Positions 34,421-47,580 of a stretch of 64,000 nucleotides of DNA are shown in pieces (within the stretch, counting starts at the first letter, position 1; each line of letters opens with the position of its first letter). The notes beneath the pieces were generated by a model, which was not told where the DNA came from, searched no databases, and saw only the letters and a list, made by a program, of their open reading frames with translations. This DNA comes from Tetradesmus obliquus. Taxonomy: Eukaryota; Chlorophyta; Chlorophyceae; Sphaeropleales; Scenedesmaceae. The stretch covers positions 1-64,000 of the forward strand of contig CP126205.1 in assembly GCA_030272155.1 (NCBI GenBank). Direction: 5' to 3'. The position numbers were made by a program, and so were the translations under genes.

Positions 34421-36135
34421 GTAGTATTGGATAGCCACGTGGCCGCAGGCAACCTGCCGCTGTCACCAGTGGACAACAGCAGTGTTTGGGAGGCCATCTC
34501 TCAGCTGGAGGCGGCAGCAGTAGCAGGAGCAACGTTGCTATGTTAACATAAGCAGCAAGAGCATGAGCAGCAGGAGCAGCATCAGCATATTGCTTGGCAC
34601 TTGAGACTAGATGCGCCAGTGCACTTTGTATGGATCTAACACTTCATTTTTCATCTCAAAGAAGGCCTCAGTGGTTGAGATTGAGGAAGCGGTTGGAGTG
34701 GTGCATGGTTACTCAACTTGTGTGACTCAAACAGCGGCTGGTTTGTTGCACACAAATTGGGCTTAGGTACTTTGCTGTGATTCTGAACACACATTTGACT
34801 TCTCTACTTCACCTGAGCTCTCCTGCAACTCATAGTAATGGCCAGTCACAGTCACTGGGCCACCAGTGACTGGTGATGCCTCAGCGGCTGTGGGTGAACA
34901 CGCAGCAGGGTGGAACTCTCAGCTGCCTGGGCAGACGAAGGGGTTTTAAGCATCAAACGGCAACCCTTAGCTTTTCCCCCACTCTGCTCCACTGGCTTTC
35001 AGATTTGAAAAACGCCTAAACAAGCCTCCAATGCTGGGCGGGACATCAAGAAAAAGGGAAAATACGCACTCTGGGCTTGCCACACAAATTCCCTGTTTTC
35101 TGAGGGGTTGTGAGTCTTATGCTCTTCTGCTGCTGCTGCTGCTATTGCTACTGCTGCTCTACTACTGCTGCTCGTCCTGGGCCTGAACAGGACCGCGAGA
35201 CAGCAACAACGCAGTTACACGCATGGGATGATATGTTGCACCCAACAATATGCTCTACCAATTCACGGGCAGGATGACTCTTGGGCTTGAGGACCGTGTG
35301 CCACGCGCCCAACTCTGCGTTGCGTGCAAGAGACGTCGCTGCTCCTCATCATAAGAACTATGAATCAACAAAACGAGTTATTGGATCCATACCTCTGGCA
35401 TCGATGTTGCGCATCACTGGCACTCCATAGTGTCAGCACGTGCTACGAGCAGTACAGTTCCTGCAAGCACGCTTGCGCTTGACACATGCTCACTGTCTCT
35501 TCCGCTGAACTTACTTGCCACTTCGTCAACAAATGTTAACCCAAAACAGAGTGCAGCACGAGCGCACTTGCCTGCGCCGACCCTGGCTTTTGCAGCAATG
35601 CGTCACAGCCTCAGGCTGTACAGTCACAGGTGCTCACGGTGAGCAGCACCATATGTCAGCCCCTGCAGTGCAGCAACCACCTACTGTGCTGTAACAGACA
35701 TTGTGACACTTCATTGTGCAGCACAGACCATGCACAGACTCTGGTGGTGTAAGCCGCAACAGTTGAACAGTTCAGCAGCATTGTTTTATTGTCAGGCTGT
35801 GCACTAGAACGTGACGGCTACTGATAAACCTATGTTGTGAGCGTCCCGATATGACGGATGCCGATGCCATGAGAAGACCTTCAATTGCGTGCACCGAGGG
35901 GCATACAGAGCAGGCGGCCTGACATGAGTGCAGGCAGCGTACCTCCCACATCAAGCAAATCGTTGTTGCTAGTGCCACCCTCTGTTCACAAGGGCAACCC
36001 AACCAGCAGCAGAGTGTACAGCGGCCCTGGGCCCTCCAGCATCCCTCACTGCCCATGATGAGCATGTGTTGCACAGTTCAACACCAACAGTCGCTCAAGC
36101 CAGTGTGCATGCACACCCTAGGCAACTACATGCCC
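34421..36135. other. Intergenic, no gene recognised
   Basis: The stretch 34600-35110 is visibly less GC-rich than its surroundings and has no coding signature. The rest is CAG/CTG-rich spacer. I saw no repeat, RNA gene or exon. Confidence 0.45.
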
Positions 36136-36421
36136 CTACAGCTCCTGCAGCCTGGTTGTCAGTTCGTCAACCTCCAGCGCAGTGGGCTTGCCAGCACGCA
36201 CCGCAGCCAGCAGCGCAGGCCAGCCAGCGCCAACCACACTGCTGCGCTCTGTGCTGCTGCTGCCAGCCACGGTATCACCCTGCAGCTCTGGTGGCTGCTG
36301 CTGGCGTGTTTGCTGCTGCCCTGCTGAGCGGCTATTGGTAGATTGAGATCTGTTGCTGCTACTGCTGCGGCTGCCTGCAGCCGCCCTTGGCTGCTGTGCC
36401 GAGGAAGTGCCGTTGCTGCCA

Positions 36422-36452
<31 letters not shown>

Positions 36453-39400
36453 TGCCTTTGTGGTCGCAGCCCTCATCCTGCTCGCCCTCCTCCAGCTGGA
36501 TGCGGTTGCACTCCAGCTTAAAGCCTTGCAGCGCCTCTGCCTCACTGGCCCCGCTGCTGCGGCTCGCTACAAATGACTCCTGCAGGCCCAAGTGGTGGCT
36601 GCCGTCCTCCTTTGCCCTGCGCTGCGCCTCAACGTCTGTCTCCAGCGTCAGCGGGATGCCCCACTTGGTGGCCACCACATCCGCCAGCTCAGCAAACAGG
36701 GCCTTGCACCTGCGCAGATTGTGACAGACACAGCAACAGCATGACGTACAGACCCGCTGACAAATGTTGATTCCGTTGACAGAACACAGGCAATCCGCAC
36801 CCGGCTCGGGCTGAGCTGCCTACAGAAAACAGCAATCTGAGCTCGACCTGCCACCCACACTCTGCCTGCTACAAGATCCAGTCATCATGCAATGCAAGGC
36901 ACATGCTGTGCCAACGTCGCGGCCTGTGCTGACCTAGCCGCCAGCAGCAGTTGCTTGGGCCTGTGCCGGGCTCCCGCTTGTACAGGCGCCCAGCACTGCA
37001 GTGCTGTCAGCGCCAGCAGGTCAGCTGCGCAGGGCTGGCCCTCCACCAGCGTAGTCAGCTCCCATGTGGTCGACTCCAGCACGAGACTGATCTCATATCT
37101 GACACAGTACACAGTGTGGCGCCAGTGAAGCGAGCATGTGTGGCAAGCACGAGAAATGTCAGCAGCCATGAAGCATTCAGGGGCAGGCCAACATTTGGTC
37201 AGCATCTGCAGTGACAGCACAGGCAGGCATGTTATCAACAGCCACATGTGTGCTATATGCCGCAACCAGCAAGCATGTAGCTCTGAGCTCACTTTGCATG
37301 CCCGCTGCTCAAGCCGCGGATGTCCATCTGCCGCCAGGACAGCCGCCAGGTGTGGCCTGACAGCGGCAGCCGGCGCAGCTGGCCCGCCTCAGCAGCCCGC
37401 AGCGCCTGCGCCGCTAGCACCTCGTTCTTGTGAGCCACTGCCATAGCCCTGCTGCTGTTGAAAATGGACAGCCTGCAGGCACAGCACATACACACAGCTA
37501 GAGCTGCATCAGACATGATACAGCTTGCAGCAGCACACCCACCCGAGCCTCTAGCGGTCCACCCCTCTGGCATGCCACTGCTGCTGTACAGGCAGTGCAG
37601 AATGCCTGCATAAGCTCATGTGTGATGTGATGGATGCCAAATTGGCACGCGACCCTGATGTGTCTGGTGCATGTTATTAGCGACAAAATCGCACAGTTAA
37701 CCGCTGCAGCTTGCAAAACAGACGTGCAAGCAGGCGCAGAGGCAGCGGACGCTGAAGTTGCAGCAGGGTCCATGGTAAGCGAGCTGCGACCCCCAACAAC
37801 TGCACACCTGAACCAGTCATCATTCAGCTGTTGGCTCCACGCTGCTATGCCAGCCTCAGTGTTTGGTTTGGCCGGCATGCGCAGCCACTTGGCCAGCGCA
37901 TCCAACTGCCACGCCACTGAGACCTCAGCCCACCGCCAGACACGTGACAGGTGGGCGCATGACTCTAGCATGGATTGCTGCACACAGCAGCAAGGACAGC
38001 AGCAGCGGCAGCGAGGCATCTGCCAATAAGAACACGTAAAGGTCAAACAGCAGCTGCTGCAATGTATCAAAGAATGAGTATCACGTGCACTCACGGCTCA
38101 AGCGTTGTGCACCATTATAACGCTGTGACAGGGAAACAACATAAAGCAAGCCTTCGGGTTTGCCCTGTATGCTGTTGCATCCTGCAGTGCATCAAGGCAG
38201 CTGCAGATGCCCTAGCTTTGAGTTCTGCCAGCCCCAAACAACATGCCTGCATGCCTGTTGGTTCCGCTCCTGCTGCCTCACCTGTGCTGCCTCACCTGTG
38301 CTGCCTCACCTGTGCTGCCTCACCTGTGCTGCCTCACCTGTGCTGCCTCACCTGTGCTGCCTCACCTGTGCTGCCTCACCTGTGCTGCCTCACCTGTGCT
38401 GCCTCACCTGTGCTGCCTCATCAGTCACTCCCAGCTCCTCAACAGCCATGCTGTAGTACAGCTGCGCCAGTTGCCAGCGCCCAGCTGCTTTGCAGGCCTC
38501 CGCAAGGCGCAGCCAGGCCTTGGCGTTGGAGGGGCAGTGCCCCAGCGCAGCCAGCGCGGCAGCGTACGCCTGCCAGATGGGTCGCATGGCAGCAGCAAGG
38601 CGGTCACAGCAGACAGCAGCAGATCAATGAGAAGCACAAACACAGCATGTGCAAATCATATGTTGTTGACGCATCCTGCGTCGGGCACCAACATAAGAGG
38701 TACCAGGGCCAGTGCCAGCGCACCTCAGTCACATGACCCATCTTGAGCTGCACCAGGCTGATGTTGTTGTACAGCAGGTGGTCGCCGGGGTGCGCCCGTG
38801 CAGCCGCCCGGTAGAAGTTCAGCGCCTCCTGCAGCTGCCCTGCCTTGTAGGCGGCGTTGCCCAGCAGCCGCCCCTGCTCAGCCTCAGCCTTGGCCACTGC
38901 ACACACACATGAAGCATGTGGCAGCAGAAGCCATGCGCAGCAAACACAGTGCTGCATTGAGGTGGGAAGGGTGACGTGACTGCGGCTGTCGGGTGTTGTA
39001 CAATTCAAGCAGCACTGAAGCAGCGTGCATGAGAGGCAACAAGCAAACTGCAAACTGCTGTGCTTGCTGGGATCCACTTGCAGCGCAGCCATGCTCATGA
39101 GGAACAACGAAAGCCACGAGCAACAACCACAGCAGCAGCGGCTGTGGTCCCTGCAGCAAATGTGCATGCACAGCAGCTGCCTGCACAGGGTCGCCCACCT
39201 GCCTCTACATCAGCATGTGCGCCATTGCCAGCTGGCGTGCCAGTGTATGCCAGGCCGGCAGCAGCTGCTGCAACCAGCAGAATGCACACCTGCCTAGGAC
39301 ACGTCAGCAAATGGTCACTGCCTGCCGCTGAGCCCACCTGCCGTCACCTCCCGGCTGTGCTTCAATGCCTCTGCGCGTGCGTGCGCATGCCAGACAGGCA

Positions 39401-40529
39401 CCAGGTGCTGCAGCAGGGTGTCCATGCCGCCCCCGGCGCGCATCGTTGCACTGGCATGCTGCAGCGCCTGCTGCACGCAGCGAGCCTGCGCACACGAGCA
39501 GCAACAGCAGCAGGCCTCAAACTGCAATGACCCACTCGTTCAAATGCTGCTCGGCTCATAAACGGTTCACTGGATGTTCATTGTGGTGAAAGGCTTTCAA
39601 ATTTCCAAAGTGCATGCAGCTGGCAGCAACTGTTTAAAGCATGGGCTCAGCGCCTGCAAGCATGAGCAAGCATGGTCAAGCAGGCTAACTTCTGCTAGCC
39701 ATGCCTCACCTTCGCTATGGCGCCTGCCTCGATCCATGCCAGCTTCTGCTGCGGGGTGGCGACCTGCAAGGCACGCACAGCCTGGACACTGAAGCAGATA
39801 CAGCCCAGCTGCTGCAGCTTGTTTTTTGGTCAAGGGCCCTGAGTCATCACCATTGATCAAGCTGCAGTGGCAGGTGTGCTTTGATATGATCACTCTCAAG
39901 GCATGACCAGCACACAGTCAGGCAGCTCAAGCAAGCAGTTCAAGCTGCGGCTGCTACTCACGTGCACACAGTGTGTGAGGACGCGCACAACCGTGTACGA
40001 CATCATGTCAGACACCGCCTGCGTTGCTGCTGTCTCCATGGCCATCTCATTCGCCAGCTGGCTGAGCCTCCAGCGCGCTGGGATTTTGTGCAGGCGGCGC
40101 TGCTGTGACTGGTTGGGCTGTGCGGATGCGCTGCTGCGGCGGCGGCCGCTGCCGCCGCCGCTGCTGTTGCTGCGGCCGCCGCTGCCGCAGCCGCTGCTGC
40201 TGCTGCTGCTGTGATCACTCTCTAGGGGCTCGTGCTGCCGCTGCCACTCATCACGGAAGCACCTGTTCAGCAGCAGCAGCGCACACGCCCCTGAATCAGT
40301 GGAGGCGGCTATCTCTGACCTAGCTGTTGTTGCTGCTGGCACCTTGCACAGCGTTGTCACCCCAGCGCTGCAAAGGCATGCATGCTGTTCTGATGATGTC
40401 AACCCTGCAAATCCCCTGCCCACTTCGCCTCACAACATGTACATGGAAAGCGTTTACATGCCATGCATACAGCAATAATGGCGGCACACGCGCCAGGCAG
40501 GTGCAGGCGGCCCTCCTCAGCATCATTGG

Positions 40530-40561
<32 letters not shown>

Positions 40562-41245
40562 GCACTCACTAGATAACCTGCACGCTGCAGTGCGTGTTGA
40601 GCATCATTGCCACTGGCGGATGCGGGCTGCAGTTGGCGCACAGGTACAGCATCCGCAACGCAATGGCGTGCACCTGATCACGCTGCTGCGCCACCTGCCC
40701 ATAGCTGAGTTCATACCTGCAGCAGCAAACAAGCGGAACAGCCATGGGATGCAAGCAATGTAGGGCCCGGGGCAGGGAGCGCAGTTGCAGTAGCCCTCGC
40801 ATACCATACCATCAATACTATGGGTGGTTAAAGTGGTGTGGCGGTGTCATGCATGGCAGCTGGTGAGGCACTGCCATCCTGCGCCACGCAATGGTTGCAA
40901 ACAAAGCAGAAGGGCGTTGGCACATACTTGTACTGGCTCAGCACTTGATGCAGGCGAGGTGGCAGCCAGCTGGCGTCAAAAAGCCGCCCATCCCTGACGA
41001 TAGCCTCGATGATGGGACTGCAGGGCACAGCAGATGTCGTCAGAAATACCGCGAGCGCACGCAGCAGAGCAAGAACGCCCAGGCACGTTGTCAAAGCGTT
41101 TGCATGCCATCTGCAGGAAGTAAGTGTGATGTGTCGCTACCAGGGTTCACATGCCCCTGTTGATGCACTGCCAAGCTGGCACACACCTGTAGTTGGACAT
41201 CTCTGCGAGGGCAGCTAGCGCAGCCCTGCATACCGTGCGAGAGAT

Positions 41246-41277
<32 letters not shown>

Positions 41278-42793
41278 CAACCTGACGGCACGACAACCAG
41301 CACTGTGTAGGAGTGGTGACTGCAGGCTGAGGCGTGACTCCCCCAACAGCAACATGAACTTCGAGGCTGCCACCATTGCCGGCAGCGTGCGGAGTCAGAC
41401 ACGACAACACAGCCTGCTACAACAGACTTCAGCTGGGAGGACATGCTGCAACATAACAAACATCACCCAGTCAGCAACTGCTGATGACGATCTGTTTGTG
41501 ATCAACGCAGTGGCAGCACTTTGCAGTGTTGTCTTGTTGACAGTTGCTGCCGCTTGGCCTGCTGCTGCCCACCTGCGCAGCGACCTGTGCAGCGGCTGCC
41601 CCTGGCCAATGATGCCCAGGTGGCGCTGCCCGCAGCAGGGGCCGCATGCAATCAACTCCAGGTCCAGCTCCACAGGCAGCAGCACCACAACGTCTGAGCA
41701 GCAGAGGGGGTGGAATCATGGTGAAATGTTAGCATCGGATATCATCACCATGAAGTCACGCGTGTGACCAGATCCAGGTCCAGCTCCATGGGCGGCAGCA
41801 CCACAACATCTGAGCAGCAAAGGGGAGGGAGGGAAGAGTTGAAGCATTAAGCAGCCGTCATCATGTGAGGTCGCACATGTGACCAGTTCCACAGGCAGCA
41901 GCGCCACCTCATCCGGCCAGTGCGAAAGACATAAGGGCAAACAACTGTTCCTGGTGCGCAGCACCTGCCACATTTCTCTGGCCAGTCGTGCAGCCCCCAC
42001 CTGAGTCATGCTGCGACTCAGCAAACTTGCTGCCCTCCGGCCACCCGGTGACGATGATGTCCAGCAGCGCAGTCACACCGCCAGCCTGGATGAAGGGCAC
42101 TTGCAGCGGCGGCTTCAGCCCCACCTGGCAAGGCCGTGCCAGCAGGCAGCACAATGTGCAGCATGGGGCAGGCAGACGATGAGTAGAGTCATGTGCGGTG
42201 GTGTGCTTGGGTTGCAACGTTAGCAACAAAGGTTTGCACAGGAGGCATGCCAGCGCGCTGCTGGTGTGCTGCAGGGCAGGATGTGCCTGGCTGCCTTCCA
42301 GCGTGGGTGCGGCAGTAACTGGGAAACTGGCGGCAGCATCTGCCTGCTGTCAGGCCCCTCACCTCCTCCTGCAGCCGCATCATCTCCATCACTCGTCTCT
42401 GCAGCTTGGCCGAGCCTGGGCCACCAGTAGCAGTCCTACAACAGCACAGCCGGCCTGAGCAGCTGTTACAACTTGCTGCAACCACACAGCTGCAGCGTGC
42501 AATGCATGCGTGTCTGCCCACCCCACATGCGATGTAGACAGTTACACCAGGCGCAGTCCGCCTAGCGGCTCTGCAGGCCATGTTCCTGCTGCAGCACCAG
42601 CCATGGTAGGGCTGCAGACCCTGTAGCTGCACGGTTTGAGTGAAAAGCATTGGCTTCAGTGCCTCGCTCACCTCAGCCACTTCACCATTTCGGCCACCTC
42701 TTGCCTGCTGGCGGGGGGTGCTACAGCATCAGCAGCACGCAGGGCCTGGAAAGCCGCTGCAATGTTTTCCTCCTTGGACCACAAGCCCTCCAT
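36136..42793 (-). CDS. TPR protein of unknown function, 16 exons
   Basis: Exons in order: 42672-42793, 42363-42435, 42001-42124, 41573-41693, 41187-41225, 40928-41017, 40578-40716, 39962-40342, 39710-39763, 39338-39485, 38724-38896, 38408-38569, 37808-37977, 37293-37472, 36934-37098, 36136-36709. They join without a phase error to 904 residues. Tetratricopeptide repeats lie near residues 490-595 (GNAAYKAGQLQEALNFYRAA, then ...AKAWLRLAEACKAAGRWQLA). The N-terminal third is helical and may be armadillo-like (VPFIQAGGVTALLDIIVTGW). Exon 8 codes a Ser/Gly/Arg-rich loop and the last exon a Ser/Gln-rich tail. The exon 7/8 junction is the weakest (donor GTTATC, acceptor CAAG). TPR domains bind partner proteins; I cannot say which. 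The gene carries the most striking splice-site repeat in the window (38271-38421). Confidence 0.78.
38271..38421 (-). repeat. 14-bp minisatellite made of 5' splice sites
   Basis: About ten tandem copies of a 14-bp unit (minus strand GTGAGGCAGCACAG) start exactly at the end of TPR-gene exon 12. The last bases of that exon, TGAGGCAGCACAG, are the same unit with one change, so the array grew from the exon's own edge. Every unit junction reads CAG|GTGAGG, a good donor consensus and also an AG usable as acceptor. Because 14 is not a multiple of three, each alternative donor shifts the frame. Confidence 0.95.
41660..41914 (-). repeat. Decayed tandem copies of a TPR-gene exon start
   Basis: The start of exon 4 (true start 41693, reading DVVVLLPVELDLEL) is echoed upstream in the intron at about 41776-41825, still with its CTGCTCAG acceptor (equivalent start 41809, 116 bp away), and more faintly at about 41880-41914. 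Confidence 0.85.
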
Positions 42794-44498
42794 GCTGTCC
42801 AAAGCTGCTGCTTGGATGGCTAATGGCTACTAGCAGTGATGGACTGGCGATCAAGCCAACTTGTTGTTGGTGATGGTCAGCCCTGCTGGTCCTTGCTGTT
42901 TCAGGTATGGCACATGCAGCCACATCGGCTGCGTCCTGCTGCAGCCGCAGCCATTTGATAAAACAAAAAATAAAGCATCAAAGCATCTTCAGTGGCTTTG
43001 AGGCGGTTGTCGGTGCTGCTAGCGTGAAGGTTCCGGGTGATCACAGCTACTGCTGCTGTTCCTGATCAGGGCCACACTACCATGCGAACTGTGGTTTTTC
43101 ACATGCGGATAGTGGCACTGCCGTGTAAACTAGCTGACCGGCGGTGTCACTTGATAGATGGGCCGGGTCACCCGACGCTGTTCTTCCGAGTAGGCAGATA
43201 CGTCGCTGCTTCATCAAGTCACAGCATCTTTTCGCACGTCCTAAACAACAGCCTAATTTGATCAAATATCGTGTGTCTCTTACCCATAACTGGCAGGGCA
43301 TGATGCCAGCAAATGCTACGAGCCAACAGCAGTACGGCTCATCCAATTACGCCCAACATGTATAAGGAAAGTTGCCGAATTGCATTCATTACAAGCATCA
43401 GCATCATGCAACATAATGCGCACTCACATGGCAAGAAGTGGTCCCCCGAAAGGCCACCGTGGCTGCTGAACCTCAGATTAGCATGTGCAGCTCCTGCTTC
43501 TGCTCCTACGTCGTCTAGTATTACCTGCAACCATAATAACACCTGGTCAGCGCCGTCCCGAAGAGCCACACATGTGCTCTGTTCCTTCTTCTCATGCACA
43601 TGCAGTATATATGCATCGCCCAAGAACATCAATCACGGTGTCGATATGCAGTAGCACAGGCACAGCAGCCTGCAGGGCTGCTGTGACAGCCATCTGATGC
43701 TCAGCAATGTCACTGTTTGGCGGCAACATGCTGAATCCTCCAGATGCATGTTGCAAGCAACATGCAACGTATTGAATCCCATATATCCACATACCACCAA
43801 CACAAGAGCCGCATACTCAGCAGGAGATGCCTGCTGCACGGTGATGCTGTGCAGCACACCACCCTTACACATGCGCAATGGAACACAATACCATACAAAT
43901 TATGAAGGGCCACTTGATTGTCCACTGGCCATGCCAGATGGCCCACGAGCAGCTCGCCACCACAACACATCGTGGTATGTTACACGTGCCCACCGGAACT
44001 GGCACGACAACACAACTGGCCCGCCATGCCGGCAAGCACTTGCTTCTTGATACAGACGTGATACTAAAACAACAGACTAGCAACAGCACACCAACACAAA
44101 TGCCATGGTGCCGCGTGCTGCCATGCAGCTGCCTGCCGGGCAACACAGCATACTTGCAGAGCCGCCTGCACCACGCGCCCTGGCCCCGATGTACATACAC
44201 TTCTTGTCAACACAAACACTGGCATGTGCTGCAGCCCAGTCCAGCCAGTGCCATTGTACAACCACATACGCCCCATGCCCTCCCATCCTCACAACACAAC
44301 ACCGACAAGCACAGCCAGAACAGCGCCATGGGCACGCTGGTAGCCGCAGCCCCGCCTGTTACTCTCCCACCCACCCACCCAGCCATGCGTAGTGCCCACA
44401 TGCTGCCCTTGAACACGCGCACACACATCTTCCCCCTGCCCAGGGTTTGCATCCAGCACGCTGCCATGCGATGCCCTTGCCCCAGCTCCAAACCCCCC
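42794..44498. other. Intergenic; possible degenerate RNase H-like fragment
   Basis: Between the TPR gene start and the end of the second phosphatase gene. On the minus strand near 43590-43900, short segments such as ASPAEYAALVLVV and VPVLLHIDTVIDVL recall RNase H, so an old retroelement scrap is possible; the family is not decidable and the match is weak. No host exon was recognised. Confidence 0.25.
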
Positions 44499-45767
44499 TC
44501 AGCCGCGCAGCGCGCGCACGGGCAGCTTGCCGGGTGCCAGCGCGCGCTGCGCCGCCGCCTTGCGCTGCCGCTCCGCTGCTGCTGCCAGCTTGTCAGCCAG
44601 CACTGCCTTCAGCCCCTCCACGATGCCTGCTGCGCGCTCCGCCTTGGGCGTGTAGATCCAGCCGCGCTCCTCAGGGGTCAGTCGCGCCAGCCAGTCCCAC
44701 ACCTGCGGCGCGCACGGCAGCAGCAGCACACACACAGGGCACACTGGTTACAGAAAATCCCGCCAATGCAGCCTGGGCAGTCGACCTGCTACACAAGCAT
44801 CCAGGTGGTCATGCAGGCTCAGCTCGAATGCGGCAGCATCACAAAATATTACAATATCCTACACACCTGACCACCTCGTTTCACCCCCTTCACACCAGCC
44901 AGCCACCCACCCCTGACACACGCACCTCGCAAACCCCTCAATTTACGCCAACCCGCTGTCCCTGCTCACACACCCCACCCAAACCCACTCCACCCAACGC
45001 ACCTCGGGGTGGCTGTTACTCATGATGATGGCCGGGTGGCAGCCCTCAGGCAGCCGCCCCAGCATGAGCAGGTCGTTGCCGCTGTCGCCAGCAGCCACCA
45101 CGTCCTCCAGCGACACGCCAAACTTGCTGGCCAGGTAGGCCATGGCGCGCCCCTTGCCCGCGTTCTTGGCGATGCAGTCCACGTAGCGCCACTCACCGCC
45201 GATAGAAGAGACAAACTGGTGCTGCGGGGGCCGAGCAGCGGCAGGGGGAGAATGCAGGCCGGCGACAGCAGCAGCAGGAAAGTAGTAAGCACATGTATCA
45301 CAGAAGGTGGCAAAGCGGCTGTGCCTTGCGTGCGGGTTGTTAAAGCACAAGCGGGCTATAAGACACGGTGGTGCACTGCTGGGTGGACGCCCATGCAAGG
45401 CCCGCCTGAAAGACAACACATCGCAGTCGGGGCTGCAATGCTGTGGCACAACATACTTGCACCTGTGCATATGCCTCAAGATATTAGCGTCAGCTGGCAA
45501 GAGCTGGCAAGACTAGACTGCCCCTTCCAGCCTCGCCCTCCCGCATGCTGCGATCCCTCCTCCCACAGCCAGCTAGCCGTGCCGCACCTGCACGCCCGCC
45601 CTGTTGAGCCCCTCTCCCCACTGCTTGAGGAAGTCGTGCAGCACGTCGCTGCGGATGGACAGGCTCACGCGGTGCGGGTGCTCGCTGCCGTCGTCCACGC
45701 AGCTGGCGTTGCCGTTGAAGCGCCGCATCAGCGCCTGCGCCAGGTTCTGCACCTGCGGGCACACAGG

Positions 45768-45803
<36 letters not shown>

Positions 45804-47545
45804 CGGATGCACGAGGGTGTGAGAGCCAGCGGCCATGACGTAAAGGTCCTGGTGAGCAGTGTACAGCAGTACGAGCACATGCTCAATGCAAGGCACGGCC
45901 ATCCAACTAGCAGCGCTGCAATCAAACCTGCGCTTACTGAAGCGCGCAGAAGCAGCGGCAAACGACGACCAACTCCTTTGCACCATCCCTGCTCAAGAAC
46001 AGTGCGCTGCGCAGTACCAAGTACCACACTTGGATGCGCCAGCTGCTGTTGCTGCTGCTGCCGACTCCCCACCCCAAGCCCAACTCGCACCTCCTGCAGG
46101 TTCCAGCCGTCGTCCAGCAGGTGTGCGTACCCGGGGTCTGGCGCCCACCTCCTGCCCGCCACGTCCCACATGAAGATCTTGGTGCCCACTGCGGTGATGA
46201 TGGCGGAGGGCCATGGCATGATGCCCGACTTGCGCTGCAGCAGGCCCTCAACCATGCCTGCAGGGAAATCGAGGGACATGGTGCGGTTGTGAGTTGCAAT
46301 GCATGCACTAGAAGTTGCCCGCCCATGCAGGCCCTCCACCGTGCCTGGCGGTGGTGTGGCAGGCAGGGGCAGCAGGCAGGCAGGGAAAGCAGCACGTGGA
46401 CAGTGTGAGACATGTTGCCATTCGGCAGGGCATGATGCCTGACTTGAGCTGCAGCAGACCCTCCATGCCTGCGAGGTGCAGTGGGCGGCAGCAGGGGCCA
46501 GTAGCAAGCATGGGAACAGGCACACGTGCCTGGCATGCACTAGGGTGGCAGCTGCTAGGGGTGAAGCTTGTCACATGCTGCAACAGCGGTGAAGCAGAAA
46601 GTTCGGGTCCACCCCACAGCTGTATCAATATAACCCTGAATACCCTACACAGCACACACAACCAATGAGTTTCAGCAAACCCCGCTGCTGCTGCTGCTGC
46701 TGCTGCGTCACTCCCCAGCTGTGCAGCAGGCCGTCCTGCAGCCCCAGGCGCCGCACCTATGGAGCGTCCCGTGTTGAACACGATGAGCCCGCCAGCCGGC
46801 GCCAGGTACTGCGCAAAGTGCTGCGCGCACAGGTAGGTCAGCTCGTCGTTCTGGCGCACCCAGTCGCCCTCCTCGCCGTCCTCAATCAGAGTGCCATCCA
46901 GGTCCGTGCACTGCAGGCAGAAAACAGGCAGGGCTGTGGGAGGCACTCGCAGGCACATGATGGCAGCATGTCCTTTCCTTCCTCGCCATCCTCGATCAGC
47001 GTGCCGTCCAGGTCAGTGCACTGCATGCGATAAACGCGCAGGGCTGTAAGAGGCATTGCAAGCACAAGGCGGCAATGGCCGGCAACTGCTGTGATGCCGC
47101 ACAAGCATTATACCTCCACATGTCGTGCCCTCAGCAGCATGAGCAGTGGCAGCTGAGTGGCATCATCATAGCAACATTGGTCAGCAGCTGCTGCAAATTC
47201 ACATCATCACACTCCCCCTCCTCACCAGCATGAGTGGTGGCAGCTGGCTGGCGTCATCCGGCCGCAGGCTGCCCCCCTTCAGCCGCCACACCCCTGGGCG
47301 TGCTGCAGTGTACAGCCCACTGCCGGGCGGGTCACGCTCCACCGCGATGCCGTTGTTATTTTTCTTGTTGTACACGTTGCTGCTGCTGTTGGGCCAGCCC
47401 TCCTCCTCCTGGCCAGGTGGATGGTGAGACAGTGCAGCAGCGGCAGCGGAAGCAGGCGGCAGCATGACGACCACTGGACAAAACAAGAGCTGCTGCGCGC
47501 ATGTCAAAGCAGGCAGCGCAAGCTGCAGGCATCTGCTTGCCATGC

Positions 47546-47580
<35 letters not shown>

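Noticed and set aside
38271-38421. Short regular repeat considered as a CRISPR-like array
   Set aside because: Units are contiguous with no spacers and sit at an exon edge of a eukaryotic gene.
41909-41955. An additional TPR-gene exon reading AAHQEQLFALMSFALAG
   Set aside because: It has an acceptor-like AG but no donor before a stop, and exons at 42001-42124 and 41573-41693 join directly in phase without it.
43878-44870. A 330-codon + strand frame between two genes
   Set aside because: Composition is His/Pro/Thr/Gln-biased, there is no domain, it overlaps the end of the phosphatase gene on the other strand, and it has no splice support.
45009-46292. A 427-codon + strand frame
   Set aside because: Lies exactly opposite exons and introns of the minus-strand phosphatase gene, whose motifs are certain.
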